Source: Streptomyces albireticuli
GTDB lineage: Bacteria; Actinomycetota; Actinomycetes; Streptomycetales; Streptomycetaceae
DNA length: 64,000 nt
Direction: 5' to 3'
NCBI RefSeq assembly: GCF_021228125.1
Contig: NZ_JAJQQS010000008.1
Location: 124,001 to 188,000 of the forward strand
Shown: positions 29,701-37,000 of the stretch, one piece after another
Layout: each line of letters begins with the position of its first letter
How positions within the stretch are numbered: position 1 is the stretch's first letter
The notes under the pieces: generated by a model
What the model saw: only the letters and a program-made list of their open reading frames with translations
What the model was told of the DNA's origin: nothing
Databases searched by the model: none
Program-made: the position numbers and the translations under genes

Positions 29701-31050
29701 CACGGAGTCCGCCGCCTGCTGCTCGTCAGCAGGCGCGGCCCGGACGCCCCCGGAGCCGCCGCCCTGGAGCGGGAGCTGACGGAACTGGGCGTCTCCGTCA
29801 CCTTCGCCGCGTGCGACCTGGCCGACCCGGCCGAAGTCGCGAAGACGGTCGCCGCCGTGCCGCCCGAGCACCCGCTGACCGCCGTCGTGCACACGGCCGG
29901 CGTCCTCGATGACGGCGCGCTCGCCGGTCTGACCCCGGAACGGATCGACACCGTCCTGCGGTCCAAGGCCGACGCCGTCCGCAATCTGCACGAGGCCACC
30001 GCGGGCCTGCCGCTGCGCGCGTTCGTCCTGTTCTCCGCCGCCGCCGGGCTGCTCGGCCGCCCGGGGCAGGCGTCCTACGCGGCCGCCAACGGCGTCCTCG
30101 ACGCGTTCGCCCGGACCCGGCGGGCCGCCGGGCTCCCGGCGGTGTCCCTGGCCTGGGGGCTGTGGGACGAACGGGACGGCATGGCCGGGGGACTGGACGA
30201 CGTGGCCCGCCACCGGCTGCGCCGCGAGGGCATCGCGCCCATGCCGCCGGCGCAGGGCCTCGGCCTGCTCGACCGGGCCCTGGCCGCGCACCGGGACGGC
30301 GACGGCCCCGCCGTCCTCGTACCGCTGCTGCTGGACCGGCCCGCGCTGCGCCGCCTGGCCGCCGAGCGGGGCCCGGGCGCGGTCCCGCCCCTGCTGCGGG
30401 CCCTCGTCCCGGCCGGCCCCCGCCGGACGGACGCGGCGCCGACGGGCGGGAGCGGGGCCGGGAGCGGGGCCGCCGGTCACGACGGGGCCGGGGAGGCGGC
30501 GCGCGTCGCCGCCCTGCCCGCCGAGGAGCGGGCGGCCGCGCTGCTGGAACTCGTCACCGGACAGGTCGCCGACGTCCTCGGCCACGCGTCGGCCGCCGAG
30601 GTCGACCCGGAACGTTCCTTCCGGGAGATCGGCTTCGACTCCCTGGCGGCCGTGGAACTCCGCAACCGGCTCGGCCGCCTCGTCGGCCTCAGGCTGCCGA
30701 CCACGCTCGTCTTCGACCGCCCCACGCCGAAGGAGACGGCGGAGTGGATCGACGGCGAACTGCCCCGGATCACCGCCCCCGCGGCACCACCCGCTACCGG
30801 ATCCCTGCTGTCCGACATCGAGCGGCTGGCGCGGACCGTGGCCCTTATGGACGCGGACGACGGACTGCGCACCGACGTGCGCGAACGGCTCGCCGGCCTG
30901 CTGGCCGCGTTCGACGCACCGCGGCCGACGGCGGTGGCGGCCCGAGCCTCCTCGGACACCGGGGCCGACGGGGCACCCGTGACCGTCGCGGACCGGATCG
31001 ACGAGGCGACCGACGACGAGATCTTCGCCTTCCTGGACGAGCAGCTGTGA
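17779..31050 (+). CDS. Type I PKS 1: loading module, modules 1 and 2
   Basis: This 4423-residue protein starts the polyketide chain. Order: KSQ (about 43-449), AT (553-870), ACP (Ser970); KS1 (Cys1209), AT1 (Ser1658), KR1 (NADPH motif about 2155, Tyr2297), ACP1 (Ser2483); KS2 (Cys2723), AT2 (Ser3175), DH2 (His3482, Asp3656), KR2 (Tyr4100), ACP2 (Ser4288). A C-terminal docking region ends in DDEIFAFLDEQL. It makes an acetate starter extended twice with malonate. A TTA codon lies at residue 3335 (27781-27783). ATG 17779 is very close to the GGGGA ribosome site; GTG 17785 has better spacing and would remove two residues. Next gene 46 bp downstream. Confidence 0.95.
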   Translation: MLVSEDLAISKSGDRNDGRADSSVPAPAGTAVDAMTAEALTADAIAVVGMACRFPGAPGLDAFWELLSTGTEAVRRAADGRRRGTVDGVADFDAAFFGMSPREAADTDPQQRLVLELGWEALEDAGILPESLRGTRAGVFIGAMSDDYATLLHRTGAPVGAHTATGLQRAMLANRLSYFLGTRGPSLVVDTAQSSSLAAVTLAVESLRNGTSRLAVAGGVSLILADDGSAAMERLGALSPDGRCHTFDARANGYVRGEGGAAVVLKPLADALADGDRVHCVVRGAALGNDGGGPGLTAPDREGQEAVIRAACAQAGVRPADVRFVELHGTGTPVGDPVEAHALGAVYGRERPADDPLLVGSVKTNIGHLEGAAGIAGLVKAALCLREGTLPASLNFTTPNPAIPLDRLRLKVATSRTELRPVRDGAPLPAGVSSFGMGGTNCHVVLEAAPDAGRERVRETRTAKPVGVPLVLSGRSEQALRAQAARLRDHLERTGAEPLDVAYSLATTRTLFEHRAALRCDDREELTARLDRLAHGVTPAGVRTGTAEPGAGVAMLFTGQGAQRAGMGRELYASDVVFAAALDEVCAELGSVGGHSIRDVMFAEAGLLDRTEFTQPALFALEVALFRAVEARGVRADVVLGHSVGEIAAACVAGVFSLGDAARLVVARGRLMGALPSGGAMLSVRAAEGELPDLPAGVSIAAVNGPSSVVLSGEREALESLEPVLSARGVKCAWLSVSHAFHSALMDPMLEEFREIASAVEFHEPRLPVVSNLTGELATPAELRTADYWVRHAREAVRFADGVRAARAAGASVFLEIGPQAVLSGMAGHCLDDDPALLLVPALRRDRPEAEAFSSAVDALHTRVPRLDLAGAYRDSGARRVPLPTYAFQRRTHWAKGLDPRQPAPAVPRAPDAAETVRETPAPGPRPTADPMSRGRLLRLVRETAATVLGHDDPAGIALDRPFTSQGMDSVTAVELRDLLSAATGVPLAPGLVYNLPTPRAVADHLAGAQLGVPAADPATAPAAAPAVTRHTAEDDDPVVIVGAGCRLPGGVDSPAGLWDLVSTGTDAISSFPTDRGWDLDALYDADPGAPGRTYVRQGGFLHGAAEFDSDFFGISPREALAMDPQQRLLLETSWEALEDAGIDPASLRGGDTGVFIGAVAPEYGPRLHEGDDEYAGYLLTGTTPSVASGRIAYVLGARGPAMTVDTACSSSLVAMHLAVQALRRGECALALAGGATVMSGPGMFVEFSRQLGLAPDGRCKPFAEAADGTAWSEGVAVLALERLSDARRDGHRVLAVVRGTAVNQDGASNGLTAPSGPAQEDVIRRALADAGLAPDDVDTVEAHGTGTALGDPIEADALLATYGRGRSGDPLWLGSLKSNIGHAQAAAGAGGVIKMLQAMRHGVLPRTLHAATPSPHVDWASGAVELLAEERPWPVRDGRPRRAGVSSFGISGTNAHVILEEPPAEPAGERVADEHFEPPAVMAWPVSARSGTALRAQAARLREHLERTGADPLDTAHSLAATRSSFGERAVVLGRDRGELLTGLDALAAGDRAPQVVRGTADPGTGVAMLFTGQGAQRVGMGRELYVSDAVFAAALDEVCAELGSVGGHSIRDVMFAEAGLLDRTEFTQPALFALEVALFRAVEARGVRADVVLGHSVGEIAAACAAGVFSLADAARLVVARGRLMGSLPSGGAMLSVRVAEGDLPDLPAGVSVAAVNGPSSVVLSGEKTALEDLASDLAGREVRTSWLPVSHAFHSKLMDPMLEEFRRVASAVEFRAPRLAVVSNLTGELASGDDLRTADYWVRHAREAVRFADGVRAARAAGASVFLEIGPQAVLSGMAGHCFDGDPEAPFLVPALRRDRPETDTVIEALAALGVRGVDVDWAALHEGSGARRIDLPTYAFQRTRYWLGTPASGSRADARTGAETGREADDLWYRVTWHPAASGPTEPARPPGPWLLLAPDDPADAGLTAGVARELAVRGADVHTLLLPGGADRDTFVRLLREAGDAAARCARVLWQAPAEPGTADAVALLQALGEAGPHAAPLWIATRGAAAVTPGESPSPAGARLWGLGQVAAVELGHRWGGLVDLPADPTPAVLRTLGRAVAADTPTGADAPENQIAVRASGLHVRRVVPAPAPAVRHDRTPSGTFLITGGTGALGARVARRLARAGAPHLLLTGRRGPDAPGAAALAEELTALGAGVTVAACDVADREQLAALLAGIPGDRPLIAVLHAAGVLDDGVLDALTPRRIDAVLRAKVTAATHLDDLTAGLDLDAFVLFSSIVGVWGNGGQASYAAANAALDALAHRRRARGLRATSLAWGPWAGAGMAAGAGAAAAFARDGVEALDPERALDALDRAVRADETSVIVAAVDWAAFAGPSAPRGSWALFDGIPAVRAARSAAAGTARTARGTAPAVRGLEGERGAADAWLSERLPGRLSETERRRELLDLVRTEAALVLRRESAASVDPRAAFKAGGFDSLTVLELRNRLTAATGLALPSSLLFDYPDPTSLARHLHDELFGAGTDTGTGGAPGANGTAHRPGAGADEPIAIVGMACRYPGGAATPDALWDLLATGTDVISPFPSGRGWDVDGVHDPDPDAPGKTYVTQGGFLHDAGDFDAEFFGIGPREAAAMDPQQRLLLETSWEVLEDAGIVPDSLRGTRTGVFAGISQQDYAGRMHDSADKYGGHMLTGTLASVISGRVAYTLGLQGPALTVDTACSSSLVALHLAVQSLRRGECDLALAGGVTVLASPTVFVEFSRQRGLAVDGRCKAFAEGADGTAWAEGAGVLLVERLSDARRNGHRVLAVVRGTAVNQDGASNGLTAPSGPAQQRVIREALADAGVSAGEVDAVEAHGTGTALGDPIEAGALLATYGRERVGDPLWLGSLKSNIGHAQAAAGVGGVIKMVQAMRHGLLPRTLHVDAPSSRVDWSTGSLRLLTEPRPWEVRADRPRRAGVSAFGVSGTNAHVIVEEPPAEALAEASAEAPDAGPPAVLAWPLSARTAPALRAQAARLREHLEHTDADPRDIGHSLAVARASFGERAVVLGRDGGELLAGLDVLAAGGQAPGAVVRGTAVGGSRIAVLFTGQGAQRVGMGRELYASDAVFAAALDEVCAELGPVDGHSVRDVMFGDDPGLLDRTEFTQPALFALEVALFRAVEARGVRADVVMGHSVGEIAAACVAGVFSLGDAARLVVARGRLMGALPSGGAMLSVRVAEADLPDLPAGVSTAAVNGPSSVVLSGEKEALEAMAGHLADRGVKCTWLPVSHAFHSALMDPMLDDFREIASTVEFHEPRLAVVSNLTGELASGDDLRTPGYWVRHAREAVRFADGLRAARAAGADVFLEIGPQAVLSGMAGHCFDDEPEAPLLIPALRRDHPEPEALATALATLHTRVAELDGAAVYGHSGARRVPLPTYAFQHRTYWASGPASGIGTAAAAHFGLAWKDHPFLTGETPVAGSGATLFTGRLSLADHPWLADHAVSGSVLLPGTAFADLLLRVAEEVGTGAVEEFDLRAPLVLPEHGVTQVQVLVDAPDEGGLRAVTVAARPDRPGPYGEEPEWTEHAGGVLTPVRPAAPGAAWAEWAAGAWPPPLAERVDVEELYEGFAAGGYGYGPAFTGLTGVWRRGTELFAEVRLPDAAGGTGGFGIHPALFDAALHPWRAGGPLPGAEDDGTLVPFSWQGLSLYATGSDALRVRLAPARDGGAFSVHAADGAGAPVLALDALTLRPVAPAPDAAGPAPVYRVGWRPVPPVPGAGAAARAWAIVGAGTDGTAAALRALPGADTVPYACLGALREALDGGAPVPDVVVLPFFGTGPGPDVGLDPVRTCLHRGLSLVQEWAGDERLAGARLVVLTRDAVEAGDSDVPDLAGAALWGLLRSAQAEYPDRFTLVDLDGSPASRSALPVALASGEPQLALRAGALLAPALVPLPALPPVTGAATGPGAAFDPEGTVLLTGCTGALGRRVAPHLARHHGVRRLLLVSRRGPDAPGAAALERELTELGVSVTFAACDLADPAEVAKTVAAVPPEHPLTAVVHTAGVLDDGALAGLTPERIDTVLRSKADAVRNLHEATAGLPLRAFVLFSAAAGLLGRPGQASYAAANGVLDAFARTRRAAGLPAVSLAWGLWDERDGMAGGLDDVARHRLRREGIAPMPPAQGLGLLDRALAAHRDGDGPAVLVPLLLDRPALRRLAAERGPGAVPPLLRALVPAGPRRTDAAPTGGSGAGSGAAGHDGAGEAARVAALPAEERAAALLELVTGQVADVLGHASAAEVDPERSFREIGFDSLAAVELRNRLGRLVGLRLPTTLVFDRPTPKETAEWIDGELPRITAPAAPPATGSLLSDIERLARTVALMDADDGLRTDVRERLAGLLAAFDAPRPTAVAARASSDTGADGAPVTVADRIDEATDDEIFAFLDEQL
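17905..20800 (+). other. Loading module KSQ-AT(malonyl)-ACP
   Basis: The KS active site reads VDTAQSSS, with Gln193 for Cys, so it decarboxylates rather than condenses. The AT has GHSVGE (Ser643) and HAFHS (739-743), both malonyl-type. Malonyl-ACP is thus turned into an acetyl starter, giving the C16 methyl of the lactone. Confidence 0.92.
20887..25350 (+). other. Module 1 KS-AT(malonyl)-KR-ACP
   Basis: KS Cys1209 lies in VDTACSSS; AT has GHSVGE and HAFHS (1754). KR1 has TGGTGALG, Ser2284, Tyr2297 and the B-type mark GVLDDG. It sets the C15 hydroxyl that later closes the ring. Confidence 0.92.
25885..26530 (+). repeat. Converted KS tract, copy A (module 2)
   Basis: About 645 bp of the KS2 coding sequence is nearly identical to 31655-32300 in module 3; I counted roughly ten differences by eye. 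Codon choice (TTG, GAT, TTT, GTT) is more T-rich than in the flanking PKS sequence. Confidence 0.85.
27341..27705 (+). repeat. Converted AT tract, copy A (module 2)
   Basis: This tract is nearly identical to 33099-33463 in module 3, with the same relaxed codon use. Similar shorter tracts link the loading AT (19507-19760) and AT1 (22555-22808). Confidence 0.8.
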
Positions 31051-31096
31051 CCGCCCCGTGGACCGACGACCGCACGCCGAGGAGTGAGTGGCAGCG

Positions 31097-34000
31097 ATGA
31101 GCACCGAGAACGACAAGATCCGCAGCTACCTGAAGCGTGCCACCACCGAACTCCACCGGACCAAGTCCCGGCTGGCCGAACTGGAAGCGGCCGGCCGGGA
31201 GCCGATCGCGATCGTGGGCATGGCGTGCCGGTACCCCGGCGGGGTGGCCTCGCCCGAGGACCTGTGGGGCCTGGTCGCCGCCGGCACCGACGCGATCTCC
31301 CCGTTCCCGGCGGACCGGGGCTGGGACGTGGACGGGCTCTACGACCCGGACCCGGACGCGACGGGGAAGAGCTACGTGCGCGAGGGCGGGTTCCTGCACG
31401 ACGTGGCCCGGTTCGACCCGGAGTTCTTCGGCATGTCCCCGCGAGAGGCGACCGCGGTCGACCCCCAGCAGCGGCTGCTCCTGGAGACGTCCTGGGAGGC
31501 GCTGGAACGGGCCGGGATCGTGCCGGAGTCGCTGCGCGGCACCCGCACCGGAGTCTTCACCGGCGTGATGTACGACGAATACGGGGCCAGGTTCGCCCCG
31601 CCGCCCGCCGAGTTCGAGGGCTACCTGGTGAACGGCAGCGCGGGCAGCATCGCCTCGGGTCGGGTGGCTTACACGTTGGGGTTGCAGGGGCCTGCTTTGA
31701 CGGTGGATACGGCGTGTTCGTCGTCGTTGGTGGCGTTGCATTTGGCGGTGCAGTCGTTGCGTCGGGGTGAGTGTGATCTGGCGTTGGCGGGTGGGGTGAC
31801 GGTGTTGGCGTCGCCGACGGTTTTTGTTGAGTTCTCGCGTCAGCGTGGGTTGGCGGTGGATGGGAGGTGCAAGGCGTTCGCGGAGGGTGCGGATGGTACG
31901 GCGTGGGCGGAGGGTGCCGGGGTGTTGTTGGTGGAGCGGTTGTCGGATGCGCGGCGTAATGGGCATCGAGTTCTGGCGGTCGTGCGGGGGACGGCGGTGA
32001 ATCAGGACGGTGCCAGTAATGGGCTGACGGCGCCGAGTGGCCCTGCTCAGCAGCGGGTGATTCGTGAGGCGCTGGCCGATGCGGGTGTGTCCGCGGCCGA
32101 TGTCGATGCGGTGGAGGCGCACGGTACGGGTACGGCGTTGGGTGATCCGATCGAGGCGGGGGCGCTGCTGGCGACGTACGGGCGGGAGCGTGTGGGTGAT
32201 CCGTTGTGGCTGGGGTCGTTGAAGTCGAACATCGGGCATGCGCAGGCCGCGGCGGGTGTGGGTGGTGTGATCAAGATGGTGCAGGCGATGCGGCACGGCC
32301 TGCTGCCCCGCACCCTGCACGCCGATTCCCCCTCGTCCCGAGTGGACTGGGCCTCGGGCGCGGTGGAGCTGTTGCGTGAGCCCCGGCCGTGGGAGGCGCG
32401 GGCGGACCGGCCGCGCCGGGCGGGGGTCTCGGCGTTCGGCGTCAGTGGGACGAATGCCCATGTCATCGTCGAAGAGCCGCCGGTCGAGGAAGCCGCCGAG
32501 GCTCCCGACGCCGGACCGCCCGCCGTGCTCGCCTGGCCGCTGTCGGCGCGAACCGCACCGGCCCTACGGGCCCAGGCGGTGCGACTGCGCGAACACCTCG
32601 AAGGGCTCTCGTCCTTCTCGCCCCTCGACGTCGGTCACGCGCTGGTCGCCACGCGTGCGTCGTTCGGAGAGCGGGCGGTGGTGCTGGGGCGCGACGGCGG
32701 GGAGTTGCTGGCGGGACTGGACGTGCTCGCCGCCGGTGATGAGACGCACGGTGTCGTGCGGGGGACGGTCGTGCGGGGAAGCCGTATCGCTGTCCTGTTC
32801 ACGGGGCAGGGCGCTCAGCGTGCGGGCATGGGGCGGGAGTTGTACGCCTCGGATCCGGTGTTCGCGACGGCGTTGGACGAGGTGTGCGGTGAGCTGGGTC
32901 CGGTGGGCGGTCGTTCGCTCCGGGATGTGATGTTCGGGGATGACGCGGGGTTGCTGGACCGCACCGAGTTCACCCAGCCCGCCTTGTTCGCCCTGGAAAC
33001 GGCCCTGTTCAAGGCCATGGAAGCGCGCGGGCTCCGGGCTGATGTGGTCATGGGTCACTCCGTGGGGGAGATCGCCGCTGCGTGTGTGGCCGGTGTGTTC
33101 TCGTTGGGGGATGCGGCGCGGTTGGTGGTGGCGCGTGGCCGGTTGATGGGTGCGTTGCCGTCCGGTGGGGCGATGCTGTCGGTGCGGGCGGCGGAAGGCG
33201 ATCTGCCCGATCTTCCGGCCGGTGTGTCGACAGCAGCCGTCAACGGCCCTTCCTCGGTGGTCCTGTCGGGCGAGAAGGAAGCCCTGGAAGCGATGGCCGG
33301 GCACCTTGCCGATCGTGGGGTGAAGTGCACTTGGCTGCCGGTCTCCCACGCTTTCCATTCCGCGTTGATGGACCCGATGCTGGACGATTTCCGCGAGATC
33401 GCCTCGACGGTGGAGTTCCATGAGCCGCGTCTGGCCGTGGTCTCGAACCTGACCGGTGAAGTCGCCGCTCCCGGCGAGCTCCGTACCCCCGGCTACTGGG
33501 TGCGTCACGCCCGTGAGGCGGTCCGTTTCGCCGACGGCTTACGTGCGGTCCGTGCCGCCGGTGCGGACGTGTTCGTGGAGGTGGGCCCGCAGGCGGTCCT
33601 GTCCGGCATGGCCGGTCACTGCTTCGACGACGAGCCCGAAGCCCCCCTGCTCGTACCGGCCCTTCGTCGCGACCACCCCGAGCCGGAGGCCCTCGCCACC
33701 GCCCTCGCTACCCTCCACACCCGTGGCCACCGGATATCCCTTCTCCCTCCCGTCCCGGACGCCCCCTACGGCCCCCGCCTCGATCTGCCGACCTACCCCT
33801 TCCAGCGGGACCGGTACTGGCTGGCCGCTCCGCCGGAGCCCGTCACGGGCGGCGACCTCCCGGCCGCCGGTCTCACCGCCGTCGCGCACCCTCTGCTCGC
33901 CGCCGCCGTGGAACTCCCCGGTGCCGACACGACCGTCTGGACCGGCAGGCTCGCGCCCTCGGAACTTCCCTGGCTCGCGGGCCACCTGGTGTGGGACCGA

Positions 34001-37000
34001 GGAGTCGTTCCCGGAGGGGCCCTGCTGGAGACCGTCCTGCATGTCGGTACGGGCATCGGCCTGCCACGAGTCGCCGAGCTGGTCCTGGAGACCCCGCTGG
34101 TCTGGAACCCTGACGTCCCGGCGCAGCTCCGGGTCGTCGTGGGCGCCCCCGGTGCCGGAGGAGCCCGTGAAGTCACCCTCCACGCCCGCCCGGAACCCGG
34201 CGCGGGCGGCGCCCAGGGCGCGGGCACCGGCGCCCCTTGGGTCCGGCACGCTTCCGGCCTGCTTGCCCCGCCCACCGGCGGCGACGGCCCCGGCGACGAC
34301 CGCCCCGACGACGCGGCCTTCGCCGACCTCACCGGGTCCTGGCCCCCCGTCGGTGCCGACCCCGTCGACGTCTCCGGTCAGTACGCCCTTTTCGCCGCCG
34401 CCGGGGTCGGGTACGAAGGCGCCTTCCGCGGGCTGCGCGCGGCGTGGCGGCGCGGCGCCGAGGTCTTCGCCGAGGTGCGGCTGCCCGACGAGTCCGCCGC
34501 CGACGCCGCCCTCTACGGGCTGCATCCGGCGCTGCTCGACGCCGTGCTCCACCCGATCGCGCTCCTCGGCCCGGGCGCCGGCGGCGGGCACGGCCTGCTG
34601 CCGTTCTCCTGGACCGACGTGGTGCGCCATCAGGCGTCCGGTGCCGGACACGCCCTGCGTGTACGCGTCGTGGCGGGCGAGGCCGAGGGTGGTGGCGGCG
34701 ACGGCGGCGACGGCGGGACCGTGTCGATCACGGCCGCCGACCGCGACGGCACCCCCGTCCTCACCGTCCGCTCGCTGGCGCTGCGCCGTATCGCCGCCGA
34801 CCGGCTTCCCGCCGCCCCCGCCGCCCCGCTCCACCGCGTGGACTGGAAGCCCCTCCTGGTGACCGCGACCACGGCCGCCGCCGTCGGGGGGAACTGGGCA
34901 GTCACCGGGCCCGTGGCCGCCGCCACGCTCACCGGGCTGCGGGCCGCCGGTGTGGACGTACGCGTCCTCCCGAGGGACGGAGGGGCGAGCGCGTCGCACG
35001 AGGCCCTGTCCACGGAGCCGCCCGTCGACGTCGCCGTCCTCGACCTGACAGCCCCGCCCCCGAACGGGGAATCGCCCCAGGAACTCGTCGACCGCGTCCG
35101 TACGGTCGTGGGCCGGGTGCTGCACGCGGTGCAGTCACCTCCGGCGGGCGGGGCGGCCGACACCGCCGACGCGCCACGGCTCGTGGTCCTCACCCGGGGC
35201 GCGGCCGGGCCTGCCGGCCCCGTCGGCCCCGCCGGACGCGCCGGTTCTGCCGCGCTCGCCGGACCCGCCGGTGCCCGAGCTGCCGGCGCCGCCCCCGCGG
35301 CCTCCGCCGCAGCCACCCCGGTCACCGCCCCCGCGGCCTCCCCCGCAGCCACCCCGGTCACCGACCCCGCGGCGGCCGTCGCCTGGGGGCTGGTCCGTAC
35401 CGCGCAGACCGAGCAGCCCGGCCGGTTCGTCCTGGTCGACGTCGACGACCGGCCGGAGTCGCTCCGTGCCCTGCCCGGTCTCCTCGCCACCGGCGCCACG
35501 CAGATCGCGGTACGTGCCGGCCGCGCCACCGTGCCCCGCCTCGTACGGGTCACCGGCGAACCCGCGCACCCCGGAAGTCCCGTCGGCGAAGGGGCGGCGT
35601 GGCCGCCGGCCCCGGACGGCACGGTGCTGATCACCGGTGGCACCGGCGCGCTCGCCGCTGAGACGGCCCGGCACCTGGTGGCACGGCACGGCGCACGGCG
35701 CCTCCTGCTCGTCAGCAGGCGCGGCCCGGACGCGCCGGGCGCCGCCGCCCTGGCCGCCGAACTCGCCGGCCTCGGGGCCGAGGCCGAGATCCGGGCCTGC
35801 GACGTCGCCGACCGCGACGCCGTCCGCCGGCTGCTCGCGGGGATACCCGGCGAGCACCCGCTGACCTGCGTGGTGCACACCGCCGGCGTCCTGGACGACG
35901 GTGTGCTCCCCGCGCAGACGCCCGAGCGGATCGACGCCGTGCTGCGGCCCAAGGCCGACGCCGCCGTCCACTTGGACGCGTTGACGCGCGAGCCGGGGTC
36001 CCCCGTGTCGCTGGTGCTGTTCTCCTCAGTCTCCGGGGTCCTCGGGAGCGCGGGCCAGGCCGGGTACGCGGCGGCGAACGCGTTCCTGGACGCCCTGGCC
36101 GCCCGGCGCCGCGCCGACGGCCACCACGCCCTCTCGCTCGGATGGGGCTGGTGGACCGGTGCCGGCATGGCCACCGGGCTCGACGGCGCGGACGCCGCCC
36201 GGATCCGGCGCTCCGGCGTCGCCCCGGTCGACACCCGCACCGCCCTGGACCTCCTCGACCGGGCGCTCACCCGGCCGGAGCCCGCGCTGCTGCCCGTACG
36301 CCTGGACCTGCCCGCCCTGCGCTCCGCCGCCCGTGACGGCGTGGCGCCTCCGGAGGTCCTGCGCGACCTGGCCGGGGAACCGGACGCCACCGCGGCGACG
36401 GCGGCCCGCCCGGAACCGGGCGCCGACGGCCACCTGCCGTCCCCCGTGCCCGCCGACCCGGCCGCGGCCCTCGCGGAGCGCCTCGCGCACCGCTCCGCCG
36501 CCGAGCGGACGGCCCTCCTGCTCGACCTGGTCCGCACCGAGGTGGCCGCCGTGCTGGGGCACGGCGACCGGAGCGCGGTGGGCGCCGGACGGTCCTTCAA
36601 GGACGCCGGGTTCGACTCCCTCACCGCCGTGGACCTCCGCAACCGGCTCGGCGCGCGCACCGGCCTCCGGCTCCCCGCCACCCTCGTCTTCGACCACCCG
36701 ACCCCGCTGGCCCTCGCCGAACTCCTGCTCGCCGAGCTGGACGAGGCGGCCCCGGCCGTCACCGGCGCGGGCTCCACCGGCCCGGCCGACGACCTGACCA
36801 CCGCCCTCGACCGGCTGGAGCGCAGTCTCACGGCCGCCCCCGACGACGCCCCCGGCCGGGCCCGCGCCGCCGAACGGCTGCGCGGCCTGCTCGCCGGGCT
36901 CACCGCGGCCCCCGCCTCCCCGCCCTCCCCGCCCCACCCGTCCGGCCGCCCCGCGCCGGGCACCGAGGCCCCGGCAGTCGCTCCCGGCGGCGAACTCGTC

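Larger units (their letters stand above)
25429..30760 (+). other. Module 2 KS-AT(malonyl)-DH-KR-ACP, KR with Ser-to-Ala change
   Basis: AT2 is malonyl-type (GHSVGE, HAFHS at 3271). DH2 has HAVSGSVLLPG (His3482) and HPALFDAALHP (Asp3656). KR2 has TGCTGALG, B-type GVLDDG and Tyr4100, but the residue 13 before Tyr, normally Ser, is Ala4087 (LFSAAAG). Expected product: C12-C13 double bond. Confidence 0.9.
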
